DNA of 64,000 bases from Heterohyrax brucei (Eukaryota > Chordata > Mammalia > Hyracoidea > Procaviidae), in NCBI GenBank assembly GCA_028571685.1, contig CM053146.1, forward strand, positions 108,661,431 through 108,725,430. Direction: 5' to 3'. The notes under the pieces were generated by a model, which worked only from the letters and a program-made list of their open reading frames with translations, was not told the origin of the DNA and did not search any database. Positions 34,701 through 45,027 of the stretch are shown in pieces. A program made the position numbers and the translations under genes. Each line of letters opens with the position of its first letter. The stretch's first letter is position 1.

Positions 34701-37700
34701 GTTCCTGGGATGAAGTTTCGTCATCCTTGTTTCTAAGCAGCATTCTAGCTGTACCTTTTCTAAGACAGAGTTGTTTGTTCTTCTGATAGTTCATGATATA
34801 TTTGATAAGAATTCTTTGCCAATACCATAATTCTAAAACATCCATTCTTTGATCTTCCTTATGCATTGTCTAGTTTTCATATCCAACTCAAAGCCTGGCT
34901 TGAGTTAGGTACACCTCAGTCCTTAGACTGACATCTTTGTTTTTTAACTTTTTAGAGGTCTCTTGCAGCAGATTTACACAATATAATTCATAGTTTGAAT
35001 TCTTTACCACTGTTGCCCTGAGCAGCGACTGGGGATCCAAGTAAAATGAAATCCTTGGCAACTTCAACCTTTTCTCCATTTATCATGATGTCTCTTCTTG
35101 GTACAGTTGCAAGGATTTTTGTTTTATGTTAAGGTATAATTCATACTAAAAGCTGTCTTTCATCTTCATCAATCAGTGCTTCACATCCTCTTTACTTTTA
35201 CTAATCAAGGTTGTGCTACCCGCACACATCACATGTTAATGAATCCTCCTCCAATCCTGATGCCACATTCTTCCTCATACAGTAAAGCTTCTCAGATTAT
35301 CTGCTCAGCATACACCCTGAATAAGTACTGTGAAACCCTAACCCATACCTTCCTGACTTTAAACGATGCAGTATCTCCTTATTTCTGTTAAAATAACTGC
35401 CCTTACTCTATGTAGGGGTTCCCCATGAGCACAGTAAATATTCTAGAGTTTCTTTTCTTCTCAGTATTACACACAATCTTTTAACACCAACACAGTAGGA
35501 TGCCTCTGCATAGTCAATAAAACATAGATAAACATCTTTCTAGTATTCTCTGCTTTCAATCAAGACCCACCTGAAATCAACAATGATATCCTTCATTCCA
35601 CATTCTCTTCTGAATCTGGCTTGAACTTCTGGCAGTTCTTTGTCACAATGTACTGCTGCAGCTGCTTCAGAATTATCTTCAGCAAAATTTTACTTGTGTG
35701 TGTGTTATTAAGATACAGCTTGATAGTTTCCACATTCTGTTAAATGATCTTTCTTTGGAATGGGCACAAATATGGATTTCTTCCAGTCGAGGGCCAGGTA
35801 GTTGTCTTCCAAATTTCTTGGCATAGACAAGTGAGCACCTCCAGCACTGCATCTCTTTGCTGAAACATCTCAACTTTGCATTCTATCAACTCCCGGAGCA
35901 TTGTTTTTCGTCATTTCTTTCAATGCAGCTGGACTTCTTGAGTATCATCAATTTTTGATCATGTGCCAATCTTGAAATGACTGGGCAACTCTTTTTGGTA
36001 CAGTAGCTCCATATTCCTTCCCTCTTCTTTTGATGCTTCCTGTTTCATTCAGTATTTTCCCTGTAGAATCCTTCAGTGTTGTGACTCAAAGCTTGAATTT
36101 TTTCTTCAGTTCTTTCAGCTTGAAAAATGCTCAGCATGTTCTTCCCTCTTGGTTTGCTAAGTCCAGGTTTTTGCACATTTCATTCCAGTCCTTTTCTCTG
36201 TCTTCTTGAGTTGCCCTTTGAAATCTCTTTAGTTCTTTTAATCACTTCTCTCATTCACCTGAGCTACTCGACATTCAACACCAAGTTTCAGAGTCTTTTC
36301 TGATACCCACTTGGTCATTTCTTTCTTCCCTGCCTTTTAGTGACATTTTGCTTTCTTCACACATATGACGCTCCCCACAACTCATCTGCTCTTTGGTCAT
36401 TAGTTTTCAATGTGTCAAATCTATTCTTGAGATGGTTTCTAAATTCTAGCGGGATATACTCCAGGACATATTTTGGCTTTTGTGGACTTATTTTCCTCAG
36501 CTTCAACTTGAATTTACATATAAGCAACTGATGGTCTGTTCCCAAGTCAGCCCCTGGCTTTGTTCTGACTCATGCTATTGTCTACTGCCTTACTCCACAG
36601 GTGTAGTCAGACTCCTGTATAATCCACCTGGTGAGGTCCACATATATAGTTGCCATTTATGTTACAGACTGAATGTGTTCCCCCAACATGTGTGCCAATT
36701 TGGCTAGGCCAGGATTCCCATCATTGTGGGACTGTCCACCATTCTGTCATCTGATGGGATTTTCCTGTGTGTTGTAAATCCCATCTGCAAGATGTTAATG
36801 AAACAGGATTAGTGGCAGTTATGTTAAGCATCCTCTCTTACTTCTAGGGAAACTCTGGTGATATAGTAGTTAAGTGTTATGGCTGCTAACCAAAAAGTCA
36901 GCAGCTCAAGGCTGCCAGGTGTTAACTGGAAACTCTATGGGGCAGTTATACCCTGTACATTCCTTGCCGGTGTATGCATACTATCCTATCAATGACAGCA
37001 TTGTATTTTAGGATAGATCTTAAAATGCTATTTTTAAGGATGACTGCCACACCATTCCTCTTTGTCATTCCTCACACAGCAGACAACATACATTTCATAC
37101 ATTGCATGTGTATAGGGTCGCTATGAATTGGAATCGACTCAGCAACATGTTTTTTTATGTTAATGAGGCAGAATGCAATCCACAAAATGAGATTATGTCT
37201 TAAGGTAATCACGTCTAAGAAGCCTAAATTCAGGGTGCCAGCTCTAGGGTAACATACTTTCTCTCCGCGGACTCTGAAGGAAAGTCTTCGTGTTGCATCA
37301 GTGTGTCTTTGGTCTGCAAGCATCTCAGTGCAGGAACCTCAGGTCTTCAGGATATGCTCTGCTCTTGGTGGTGTTTTCTTGATACTATGATGCTCCTGAC
37401 ACTCTGCATGCTTCCTTTTCATCTCTTCTAGGACAAAAGGTTGCACAAACCACATCCAGGGAAACTTTGCTTACATTGGATCAGAGAGATGACCCAGGTA
37501 AGGGTGTTACAATCCCAGTCTAAACCTCTTTTAACATAAAATTCAAATTTACCCTAATAACAAGGTAGAGATTGGAATTTACAATATGGGAAAACCACAA
37601 AATGGAAGGCAACCACACAACAGTGGGAATAATGGCCCAGCTAAATCACTACACACATTTTTGGGGATACACAATTCATTCCATGACACTAGCCTACCAG

Positions 37701-40700
37701 ACTGTGACAAAATAAGCTTCTCTTTGTTAAAGCCAACCATTCGCGGTGTTTCTGTCATAGCAGGATGACACGACTAAGATAGCACGTATAGGTGTTACTC
37801 ATGTTGTCGAAAAAAAGGTTATTTGCAATGAGGAAGTTAACAGTCTTACAAATTCAATCATGTGATCTCTGATGCCTCTACAGCAGTTCCTACCACTAGG
37901 CCACTTTCCAGCTACAATCTTTAGTTTCCAGCTTTTGAACGCCAATCACCAGGAGGTATCAATGGATCTTGATCAATTTCAGACTGCAGAAATTGGTCAA
38001 AAAAAACCTTCAGTTTCCTCATTGCTGACACTAGTGGTTGGTGAATAAATTTAATAGTTGTAATTAGCGATATTCCTTGCAGGTGTACGGATACTATCTT
38101 ATCAATGACAGCACTGTATTTCAGGACAGATCTAAAATGCTCTTTTTAAGGATGAATGCCACACCATTCCTCTTTGTCATTCCTCACACAGCAGACAACA
38201 TAACTGTCCCATTCAAAATGGTCCACTTCAGCTAGGTAGTGCCTAGAATACTGATATGTATTCCATTTCATTTTTGACAACTTCCAATTTTGCTAGATTC
38301 ATATTTCATACATTGCATGTTCCTATTATTAATGGATATCTGTAGCTGTATCTTCTCATTTTTAGTCATGTCACCTCAGCAAATGAAGGTTCCAAGAGCT
38401 TTACCCCATTCACGTCACTACTGTCAACTCTACTTTTAGGATCCCTGCCCTGTATCCTTTTGCAAAGCTAAGTAAATCTGATGCTAGATTATAGACTATA
38501 GGGTTAATTATGAACTGGAGAGACCACTGCTGATAATCTTGTACAGGGAGCATTACATGTGGGAAGTGGGAGTCAGATATCTACTTCGACTAAGGCACGG
38601 TACTGGGTCTCCTATAATTTCTGGACAATTGTATCAACAAATTAACTTAGCACCCTTCAACTCTCTGTTTTCAAATCTCTGACCTTCCCATCTACCCTTC
38701 AGTCCTACCAAAACGTCTCTGAAGAGTCTGAGGTCTGTGATGAAATATATGTGGCTTCTAGCTACCTGATACTTGAATAGTTGCCTAGGCTTAGCTGCCT
38801 TACTAGGGAGAACCCAGAATCGTTTCAAGACCTTAACAATAACAGAGAAGGATGGTGACCACGTAACAGCAGAGAAGATATCTCAATCCAAAGGTGCAGA
38901 ACTTGAAGTATCCCAACAACTCTCTCTCTTTGGTATGAGCTACATGATTTTGGATAAGTTACTTAACATTTTTAAGCCACCATTTTCTCATCTGTAAAAT
39001 TATTATAAAGGTATCTACCTCACAAATTGTTCTCATGATTAATATAATGAAAACACTATAATCTAGGATACTCGATTGTTCAGTAAAAAAAACAGTAGCA
39101 TTAGCAAAAATAACGTATCCTTCAAAAGTATGCTAGAAATAACAAAAAGATAAGTATCAAACAAAGAATAAGTAACAAACAAAAATAAGTAGCCAACCAA
39201 AAAGGAAAGAAAAGATTCCATTGTTCTGTTTCTCAGTTTTAAAAGGCTACTTTGCAAAAACAGTATGAGAACTGAAGGGAGGTATAATAAAGAAAAGCAA
39301 GACGATAACTGGAATTAGATGATGTCTCAGGAATTACACAGCGACAGAAGCAGCAAAATAAAGCTTATGTAAGATTCAGACCATTATTTTTAAGAATCTA
39401 CAACTGGAAAAATGTCAACACAGGGTGGAAACAAAGCTCTCTTGCACTTAGTAATCTGACTCTTCGAGAAACAGTGAGAGCTTGAGCTACCAAGAAGAAA
39501 GCAGTAAAAGCCAAGACTTGAAAATTTATCAGTCTCTATGTGTTTGACAAAGCAGAAAAACATATGTAATCTAATCTCAAAATGAATTGATAAAAATGAT
39601 AAATATGTATGCAGGCTTTCTCATAAACTCTTCTTTCCCACTCACTGTGGCGCAAAGGTCAAAGCACTCAACTTCTAATGGAAAGGCTAGTGGTTTCAAA
39701 CCACCAGTTGCTCCATGGGAGAAAAATATGACAGTCTCCTTCCATAAAGATTCACAGCCTTGGAAACTCTAGAAGGCAGTTCTATTCTGTCATACTGAGT
39801 CATTGTGAGTCTGTACTGACTTAACGGCTAACAGGTTTGGTGACTGCTAAAAATGACTAAATGTTTCTTTCTTGCACTAAAAAAATAATTTGCAATTTTT
39901 TTAGAAGCTCTTGTGAAAGACTTGGAAGAAGCTGAGACAGGAACTATTACATAATTTATGTTTTTCAAAAACAAGTTTTGCAAAGTTTAAAAGACATGAC
40001 AAAGCATCAAGGCAATGCAGGATGAATTTCAATAGCCATTTGTTATGCTATTGGCCCCTTTGGAAAATAAACATCATTAACTGCAGGCTGCAGAACACTC
40101 ATCATTCCAGCACTTTCTTCCTCTTTCTTGATTTAATAAAAAAATAAAAAGTTCTTAAAATCACTTGGAAAAATTTCTGGCAATTAAATTCAATTCATGG
40201 CCTATTAAAAGCCAAAACTATAATCGTAAATATTCTGAGGATCAAAAGCTGAGAAATGCTTTGGCAGTTGCTATTTGAGTTTAAAAACTCTAATGAGAAA
40301 GGAATGGCGCTTAGCTCCGTTTAACTCATCTCTAAACAGAAGCCTTTTGTGAACTACATGGTATTTCAGTAACTTGAATTTTCAGGGAATTGTACATGCT
40401 CAGAATTTGGAAACTGGTTGATTTTTAATGAAACTGACAGGAACAAACAGCATATTAAATCTACAAGATTACAGCACTTACAGCTTTCAAGTTTAGACAT
40501 TAAGTAGCTTTTGAATGTCTCTTTATGACCTTTAAGAGATTCCAAAGCACATAAATGATAAGCATGAGGAAAATTAAAGGTATTTAAGGTTACTTTTTTG
40601 AAAAGAGAAAATGAAGTATACATGTTGCTATAACAATTACTTGTCAGAATTGACTCAACAGCAATGAGTTTGGTTTTGGTTTGTCCTGTTACTGAAGAGG

Positions 40701-43700
40701 GGAGACAAAGAAACCATGGGCTTATATTTATAAGCAATTTGGAATTTTAAAAATTTCCAAAATTAAAGGCATTAACACTCAAAACAAGTTATGAAGAGAA
40801 GCTTTAGAATTTCCTATTCTAGTAAACAATTACTGATTATGGTAGGATCAATCAGCTAATCAGGCACTCAACAAATGCAGCAATTTTAGGTGTAATCTAA
40901 CCCTAGTCAAAAAATTCTCTGTCCCTTATCACTCCATAATGTTATAATGTGCCATTTTTAAAAAAAGTTTTAGAAATATCTTTAATTATGTAAACTCAGA
41001 ATTCTTGTCTTTTAAAAGTCACTCTTTAAAACTTAGCAAGTTTTCCCATAATTATATCAAACTAGCTTAAAGATGAAATACCATATGGTCTTTGTATAAT
41101 AATGAAAAAAATATTTTGAAGGTTTTTTTAAAAGCCATTTGTACCCACAGAGTAAACTTCAGAAGAAAATACCTATACACAAAGTTCTTACTAATGAAGT
41201 CCATCTGTGGTACTGCAGCAACATGGATCTTTACTTCTTTCTTCCCTCCAGCATGGCTTAGGTAATCCACTGTCCATTTGCTTGTACACGGCCCCAAATC
41301 AATTCTTTCCAACACTAGTGGTTTTCTCTATTACGTGGGGGAAAAAAAAAAAAAATTAGTGACTCCAACAATAATACATCAGGAGCTAAAAAATCAAGAC
41401 ACGATCCTTGATCCCAAGATGGTCAGACTCAAAGATTCTGATAGTTCATGTAGTGACCAAAACAGGAGAACACCCATGTAATATACCTATAATAAAATTT
41501 TAAGGTTAGGAAAACAAGAAAAGCTTCAGCAATGGCTCCATAAATAGCCTAGAAAGAAAGAAAAGAAATCTGGATATTATATAAGGCATTTTCATGAGTA
41601 AGCTTTGTTTATCACAAAAATACTTTATAGTATTTTTTTGTACTATATTGTACTGTACTTCAGCTGTACTGGTTGAAATTTGCATAGTATACATTTTCTG
41701 TTTATAACTCGACAACACTTCAAACTTACAGAACAGCTGCAGGACAGTACAAAGAATTCCCAAACATCCTTACCCTGATTCACCAGTTATTAACATTTTC
41801 TCCCCATTTGCTTTATCATTTCGTTTTTACCAAGTATGTGTGTGCATGAGCAGAGAGGAACACGGTACTGCACACAATTTTTATCTGAACCTTTTGAGGT
41901 TAACGACATCATTTATTTCTAAATACTTGATATTTACTTCATGAGAACAGTCTCTTACATAACTATAGGTACTAAAACCAAACCCAGTGCCACTGAGTCA
42001 ATTTTGACTCACAGTGACCCTACAAAGCAGAGCAGAATTGTTCCACAGAATGTCCAAGGAGTGCTTGGTGGATCTGAACTACTGACCTTTTGGTTAGCAG
42101 ACACAGCACTCAACCACTATGTTACCAGTGTTTCTACAGGACAATCAGCCCTCATCCTGCAAAATGACAGATACATTTAATACATATTATCTAGCTCACA
42201 GCCCATAAACAAGTATCACTAATTGTACCTATAATATCCTCGATAGCTATTTCTTCTGCTGGTCCAACATTCACTGTGAGATACCACACTTCATTTAGTT
42301 ACTAGATCTCTTTTAGTCTCCTTTAACCTGGAACAGGTGCTTTGCTTTTGTCTTTCATGAACTTGACACTGTTGAAGAATGTTTCATAGAATGTCTTTTG
42401 ACTTGAGTTTGTTTCTTCCAGATTCAAGGTTATGCATTTTAGGAACGAGTATCACAGAATGAATATTATGTCCTTTTCAGTGTATATCAAGTACCATATG
42501 ATATGAGGTCTGCCAATTAAGTTCGTGAACTCATTCTACCAAAAGTGCTACATACCTCATTGCTGACTATCACTGTGTTCACCTTCGAAGTACTTCCTTT
42601 GGGCAGCTACGCACTGATGCCAGCACCTAGTCTAGCCTTCAAAGCAACTTCTTCTAGGATGCATTCAACTTTTTCTAGGATGCATTCAACAACTTAATGG
42701 TCACATCTCATATCTTGCCTTATTATTTGTGATGTTAACTTCCATCTACCTTTGATCTGATTCTGCCTAAATCAAGCATTGCTATGATGGATGGAAAAGG
42801 TTTTTTTTTTTAATTTCATCATTTCGTCTAACATTTATTAGTTAGCATTCTCATGTAACAATGAACTAGTTCATTTATTCGTTTTCATGACTTATGTCTA
42901 GTTTTAATGTGCATTTCTTTTACGAAGTTGAATATCTATATGTTTAAAGGCTACTTTTCTATTTCTTTTATGACCTATTCATTCACGCTTTTCGCTCATT
43001 TTTTTATGTAGGTTTTTGGCCTCCCCTTCCTCTAGTTCTTTACATACAAAGGTCTTCAATAGTCTTTATATGGGAAGGGTTGTCAAGAAGACTAAGAGCA
43101 GTCCTTCTAGTATCACTTTCAAAATTAAAAGGCTTGAATCCTCTCTTGTAGGTTGCTAACTCCCAAAATCAAATAAATAGATAAATAATGCTTGGCTCTT
43201 AAAATACTCAGGACTGTAAATAAAGATACTCTTAGAGAAGTAAATATCAGAAGTCTAGTTTTTTTGTTTGTTTATATTTTCCCCTATTATAAAGAGACTA
43301 GCCATAATCAGGTGCTTTTTTTCTCACTTTAAATAACTGCTGGATTCCTTTTTCCCCCGGTTCTTTTGACTGCTGGATTCTCTTGCAAAGCACTGCAAGT
43401 AAACTGTTCGTTTGTTTCCTTTGATATTGTCTCCTTTAATAAAATTTATGATTCAAATTACACATCTGAAAAAATCTACCAGCTGAATTAGAACCACCGT
43501 AATTATAATCGAAGACCAAGGGGGCATTTCCTAGGGGGATGCCACTGTTTTCCCTGTTAGCTCAGTGTACCTGAAAACCAAGTCCACTCCAGCTCCCCGC
43601 CTCTACCTTGCAGTAGGACTGACAAGCAGCCTTCCCAACACGCTGCTGGTGAGGGAAAAACCTAAACCAAACCCACTGTGGTCTAGTCGCTGCCGACTCA

Positions 43701-44237
43701 CAGTTAGCCTGCAGTAAAGGAGAACTGCCCCTGAAGGAGGTGCTAATCCTGCTCTCAAGTGTCCGTCCCTCAGAAAAGGAGGGCGGACGCAGGAGTCACA
43801 GGCACAGTTTTCGCTGCTATAGCAACGACAGACGTCATTCTTAACAGGATTCGGTACCAAAAGTCTTTTCTTCCAGTAACGAGCTTGGGTGACGATGCCT
43901 CTAGCACTCAGCTCACCGCAGTCATCCTCTTCCCCAGAAATCTGAAGCTATTTTTTCCTGGAAAATTCAACAGATAAACACCCAACATCTCCCAAGCACC
44001 CTTTCCGGAAACTTGGACGCAAAGCCAATTAGCAACTTTCTGCCGCCCATTTCCCCCTCTCCCCACACGCGGGGTCACTGACCAGTTTAGAGGCGCCTCA
44101 GGAGGCAGGGGCTGGTCTCCTCCGACTTCTCGCGGTTTAGCCCCGCGCGAGAGCCTCACCTGCGGGTAGAGGTGCTGTAGGAACTGCTCCCGCGACACGC
44201 CCTCGAGCCGGGGCACTGGGAGGCGCTGCCCTGCCAT
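25531..44237 (-). CDS. TYW5: TYW5, JmjC tRNA-Phe wybutosine hydroxylase (8 coding exons joined)
   Basis: Eight minus-strand exons (44237-44160, 41327-41173, 32938-32869, 32112-32068, 31115-30978, 28629-28542, 28143-28027, 25787-25531) join in phase to 315 residues, the same length as human TYW5. Known: TYW5 is an Fe(II)- and 2-oxoglutarate-dependent oxygenase that hydroxylates the 7-(alpha-amino-alpha-carboxypropyl)wyosine side chain at position 37 of tRNA-Phe, towards hydroxywybutosine. Seen here: the JmjC iron ligands are intact, H160-Y-D162 at the end of exon 5 and H235 in LWFHNV of exon 8. [13 protein letters not shown] (exon 6) is part of the barrel. All introns are GT-AG. The ATG at 44237 sits in ACCATGG, an optimal context. 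It shares a promoter region with MAIP1. Confidence 0.97.
25788..28026 (-). other. TYW5 intron 7
   Basis: AT-rich and repeat-poor for most of its length. The only clear element is the SINE at 27346-27546. Confidence 0.55.
27346..27546 (-). repeat. AfroSINE, short form, plus extra head fragment
   Basis: Antisense copy to ~27507 with an AAAC-repeat tail (aacaaacaaacaaaaaac). A second decayed head (cttaactatcactaagccac) follows. Confidence 0.82.
28027..28143 (-). CDS. TYW5: TYW5 coding exon 7
   Basis: 117 nt encoding [19 protein letters not shown] and ending GDVLFIP. Split codons at both ends. Acceptor tttttag, donor gtaaga. The 160-residue open frame over it (27908-28390) is exon plus intron read-through. 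Confidence 0.95.
28542..28629 (-). CDS. TYW5: TYW5 coding exon 6
   Basis: 88 nt encoding [18 protein letters not shown] and ending YLYLS plus one base of a split Gly. Acceptor atctccag, donor gtacat. Confidence 0.93.
29117..29316 (-). repeat. AfroSINE, long form
   Basis: Antisense: cgccattgagtcaattctta, gactgtaaatcttcatgaag, ttttggatggcagctgagca head. Confidence 0.87.
29974..30175 (-). repeat. AfroSINE, long form
   Basis: Antisense: caaaaccaaacccactgctg tail, ggttgtaatctttatggagg, head ending gacaccagggctc. Confidence 0.9.
30429..30640 (-). repeat. AfroSINE, short form, abutting an opposed fragment
   Basis: Antisense copy to ~30579 (polyA tail, ggacagaggagaactgcccc, ttttggttagcagccatagc). 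A sense head fragment (cagtgggtaagacctttgg) runs to ~30635. Confidence 0.82.
30978..31115 (-). CDS. TYW5: TYW5 coding exon 5 (first two iron ligands)
   Basis: 46 codons starting [12 protein letters not shown] and ending LWTHYD, with His160 and Asp162 of the H-x-D iron site as the last residues. Acceptor atgcag, donor gtatgc. Confidence 0.95.
31116..32067 (-). other. TYW5 intron 4
   Basis: About 950 bp of AT-rich sequence without recognised repeats. Confidence 0.5.
32068..32112 (-). CDS. TYW5: TYW5 coding exon 4
   Basis: 45 nt, exactly 15 codons: [15 protein letters not shown]. Acceptor tgtttaag, donor gtaaaaag. Found through homology and splice sites; too short to stand out as an ORF. Confidence 0.92.
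32510..32715. repeat. MIR SINE
   Basis: taggcactgtactaagaacc, then ttatttccattttatacgag and actgaggcacagaaaacta match the MIR core. In TYW5 intron 3. Confidence 0.75.
32819..32852 (-). repeat. AfroSINE/RTE tail scrap
   Basis: aagccaagtgccgtcgagtg, the same short terminal block seen at 14229. It lies 17 bp from TYW5 exon 3. Confidence 0.55.
32869..32938 (-). CDS. TYW5: TYW5 coding exon 3
   Basis: 70 nt, encodes [16 protein letters not shown] and ends EFFISE. Acceptor tattttag, donor gtaatt. Confidence 0.93.
33479..33987 (+). mobile_element. MaLR-like solo LTR (copy E) with intact 5-bp duplication
   Basis: 509 bp, TGTGATGGGCTG to AACTAAAACA, flanked exactly by ATCAC at 33474-33478 and 33988-33992. 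Contains AATAAA at ~33914. It lies in TYW5 intron 2, antisense to the gene, and serves as the reference for the family's ends. Confidence 0.9.
33993..34511. other. TYW5 intron 2, unassigned part
   Basis: No repeat or gene recognised. Confidence 0.4.
36846..37158 (+). repeat. AfroSINE, short form, with a 150-bp insert
   Basis: Head and middle (gaaactctggtgatatagta through gggcagttataccctgta) run to 36958. The tail block (gggtcgctatgaattggaat) resumes at ~37110. The piece between is RTE sequence. Confidence 0.82.
36959..37109 (-). repeat. RTE fragment embedded in the SINE
   Basis: Closely similar to 38073-38202 joined to 38300-38320, missing the ~97 bp between. It carries no RTE 3' end, so it is not a standard retroposed copy. 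Confidence 0.75.
38451..39637. other. TYW5 intron 2, with MIR remnant
   Basis: 38935-39060 (ttttggataagttacttaac, then ttttctcatctgtaaaatt) is MIR-like. The rest is unassigned. Confidence 0.5.
39638..39840 (+). repeat. AfroSINE, long form
   Basis: Sense copy: cactgtggcgcaaaggtcaa, then cttccataaagattcacagc, tail ctaacaggtttgg. Confidence 0.82.
39841..41172. other. TYW5 intron 2, 5' end
   Basis: AT-rich. Contains only a SINE tail scrap (40641-40683, tcagaattgactcaacagca). Otherwise nothing recognised. Confidence 0.5.
41173..41327 (-). CDS. TYW5: TYW5 coding exon 2
   Basis: Begins [14 protein letters not shown] and ends NFVYR. The terminal Arg codon is split (AG here plus A in exon 3). Acceptor cgtaatag, donor gtattt. 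Confidence 0.94.
41971..42134 (-). repeat. AfroSINE, short form
   Basis: Antisense: ctaaaaccaaacccagtgcc tail, gagcagaattgttccacag, head with ttttggttagcagacacagc. Confidence 0.9.
42504..42710. mobile_element. Internally deleted mariner (MITE-like)
   Basis: 207 bp between TA dinucleotides (42502-42503, 42711-42712). The ends TGAGGTCTGCCAATTAAGTT and, reversed, TGAGATGTGACCATTAAGTT are imperfect inverted repeats matching the ends of the 1.3-kb mariner at 47399. A 22-bp duplication sits near the right end. Confidence 0.85.
42840..43110 (-). repeat. Old L1 fragment, antisense
   Basis: ttttaatgtgcatttctttt, then tttaaaggctacttttctat and the later tagttctttacatac resemble antisense L1 3' sequence. 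Tentative. Confidence 0.5.
43657..43738 (-). repeat. AfroSINE 3' half near the TYW5 promoter
   Basis: Antisense tail: aacctaaaccaaacccactg, gtcgctgccgactcacag, aaaggagaactgcccctg. It sits ~250 bp inside intron 1 from the CpG island edge. Confidence 0.78.
44160..44237 (-). CDS. TYW5: TYW5 coding exon 1
   Basis: Encodes residues 1-26 ([10 protein letters not shown]...HLYPQ). Donor gtgagg, phase 0, start context ACCATGG. The frame stays open 83 codons into intron 1 by chance of high GC. Confidence 0.95.
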
Positions 44238-44577
44238 GGTTCTTCCTACTCTCGCCTACTTTCCAGCCCGTGAATCCCAGCCCCAACATGTTCCTCGTCT
44301 AAAAATCCGTGCGGAAACACGACCCGGGGAGTAAAGGTCCGTGAGGCCGGCCGACTGGAGAAAGTGGCTCGTTCCCAACGCGAGGGCTGAAGGGTCTCGG
44401 TATAACACGGTTGTATGCTGGATAGATAAGATTTGGGGAACTCAGTAGTTGGCAATAACACGCCAGCTTCACACTCCAGCTCCCCGCCCTCCCCAACCTG
44501 CACGCTCTCTGAGGTAGTTTCCCGCCGACTTCCTTTCCCTACTACACTAGCAAGCCCAGGGGTGAAAGGTCATGAAA
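44238..44577. promoter_or_regulatory. Bidirectional TYW5/MAIP1 promoter
   Basis: The start codons of TYW5 (minus) and MAIP1 (plus) are 340 bp apart, head to head, in GC-rich TATA-less DNA. The interval must hold both 5'UTRs and the shared promoter. An E2F-like TTTCCCGCCG (44518-44527) and an ETS-like acttcctttccc just after it are visible near the MAIP1 start. Confidence 0.8.
44518..44527 (+). promoter_or_regulatory. E2F-like site
   Basis: TTTCCCGCCG matches the E2F consensus TTTSSCGC, ~50 bp upstream of the MAIP1 ATG. Functional use is inference. Confidence 0.4.
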
Positions 44578-45027
44578 ATGGCGCTGGCCGCTTACCTGCT
44601 TCGGCGCTTGCTGTTTTTCGAGCCCCGGTCCAGCCCGGCCGCCCGACTCCGGACTTGTAATGCGGTCGAGCTGAGGCCAGCGTTGAGCGGACACTGCTGT
44701 TTCTGCCGCCGCCGCCTCGGCTCGGGGGTGCCTCTGTTTCCCGGTGCAGCGTGGGCCGAGGCGGCCTCAGTGCTGCCCGCCCGGAGCCCCGGGCGCCGCC
44801 CACTCAGCCCTGCCGGATTGCCCGCGGCGTTCGCCTGCTGCCTCGCCCACCCTCGGCGCGGCTACAGCACCGAGGGGCAGCCCCCGCCGCGCCAGAAAAC
44901 CAAGATGATTATCCTGGGCGTCTCCAACCCCATCAACTGGATTCGGACTCGAATTTATTCTTTCCTCATCTGGGCCTATTTTGACCAAGAGTTCAACATC
45001 AGAGAGTTCTCTGAGGGGGCAAAGCAG
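44578..45027 (+). CDS. MAIP1: MAIP1 coding exon 1
   Basis: 150 codons: presequence, low-complexity leader and the start of the conserved domain, ending REFSEGAKQ. Donor gtgtgt, phase 0. The frame remains open to 45297 in the intron, which is GC-driven and not coding. Confidence 0.95.

Larger units (their letters stand above)
36660..37781 (+). mobile_element. MaLR-like solo LTR (copy F), split
   Basis: Starts TGTTACAGACTGAATG and ends CACGACTAAGATA, with AATAAGCTTC near 37710. Interrupted at 36846-37158 by a SINE that itself carries an insert. Inserted in the RTE above. Confidence 0.75.
34512..38450 (-). mobile_element. RTE LINE, near full length, dead, interrupted
   Basis: Antisense to the window, so sense to TYW5, in its intron 2. 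The 3' end is at 34512 (ccactgtgtgactgtccaat). The body is collinear with the plus-strand copy at 6.4-10 kb up to 36659, broken by an LTR complex (36660-37781), then the endonuclease and N-terminal region to ~38450. Stops and frameshifts everywhere. Confidence 0.82.
41690..42760 (-). repeat. Old L1 (L1M) 3'UTR, antisense, with two insertions
   Basis: ccctgattcaccagttatta, then tgctttatcattt, later a gattcaaggttatgcatttt block and ttatttgtgatgttaacttc follow the common antisense L1M 3'UTR order. The SINE at 41971 and the mariner remnant at 42504 split it. In TYW5 intron 1. Confidence 0.7.

Noticed and set aside
43908..44237. 109-codon minus frame at TYW5
   Set aside because: TYW5 exon 1 plus read-through into intron 1; homology stops exactly at the GTGAGG donor.
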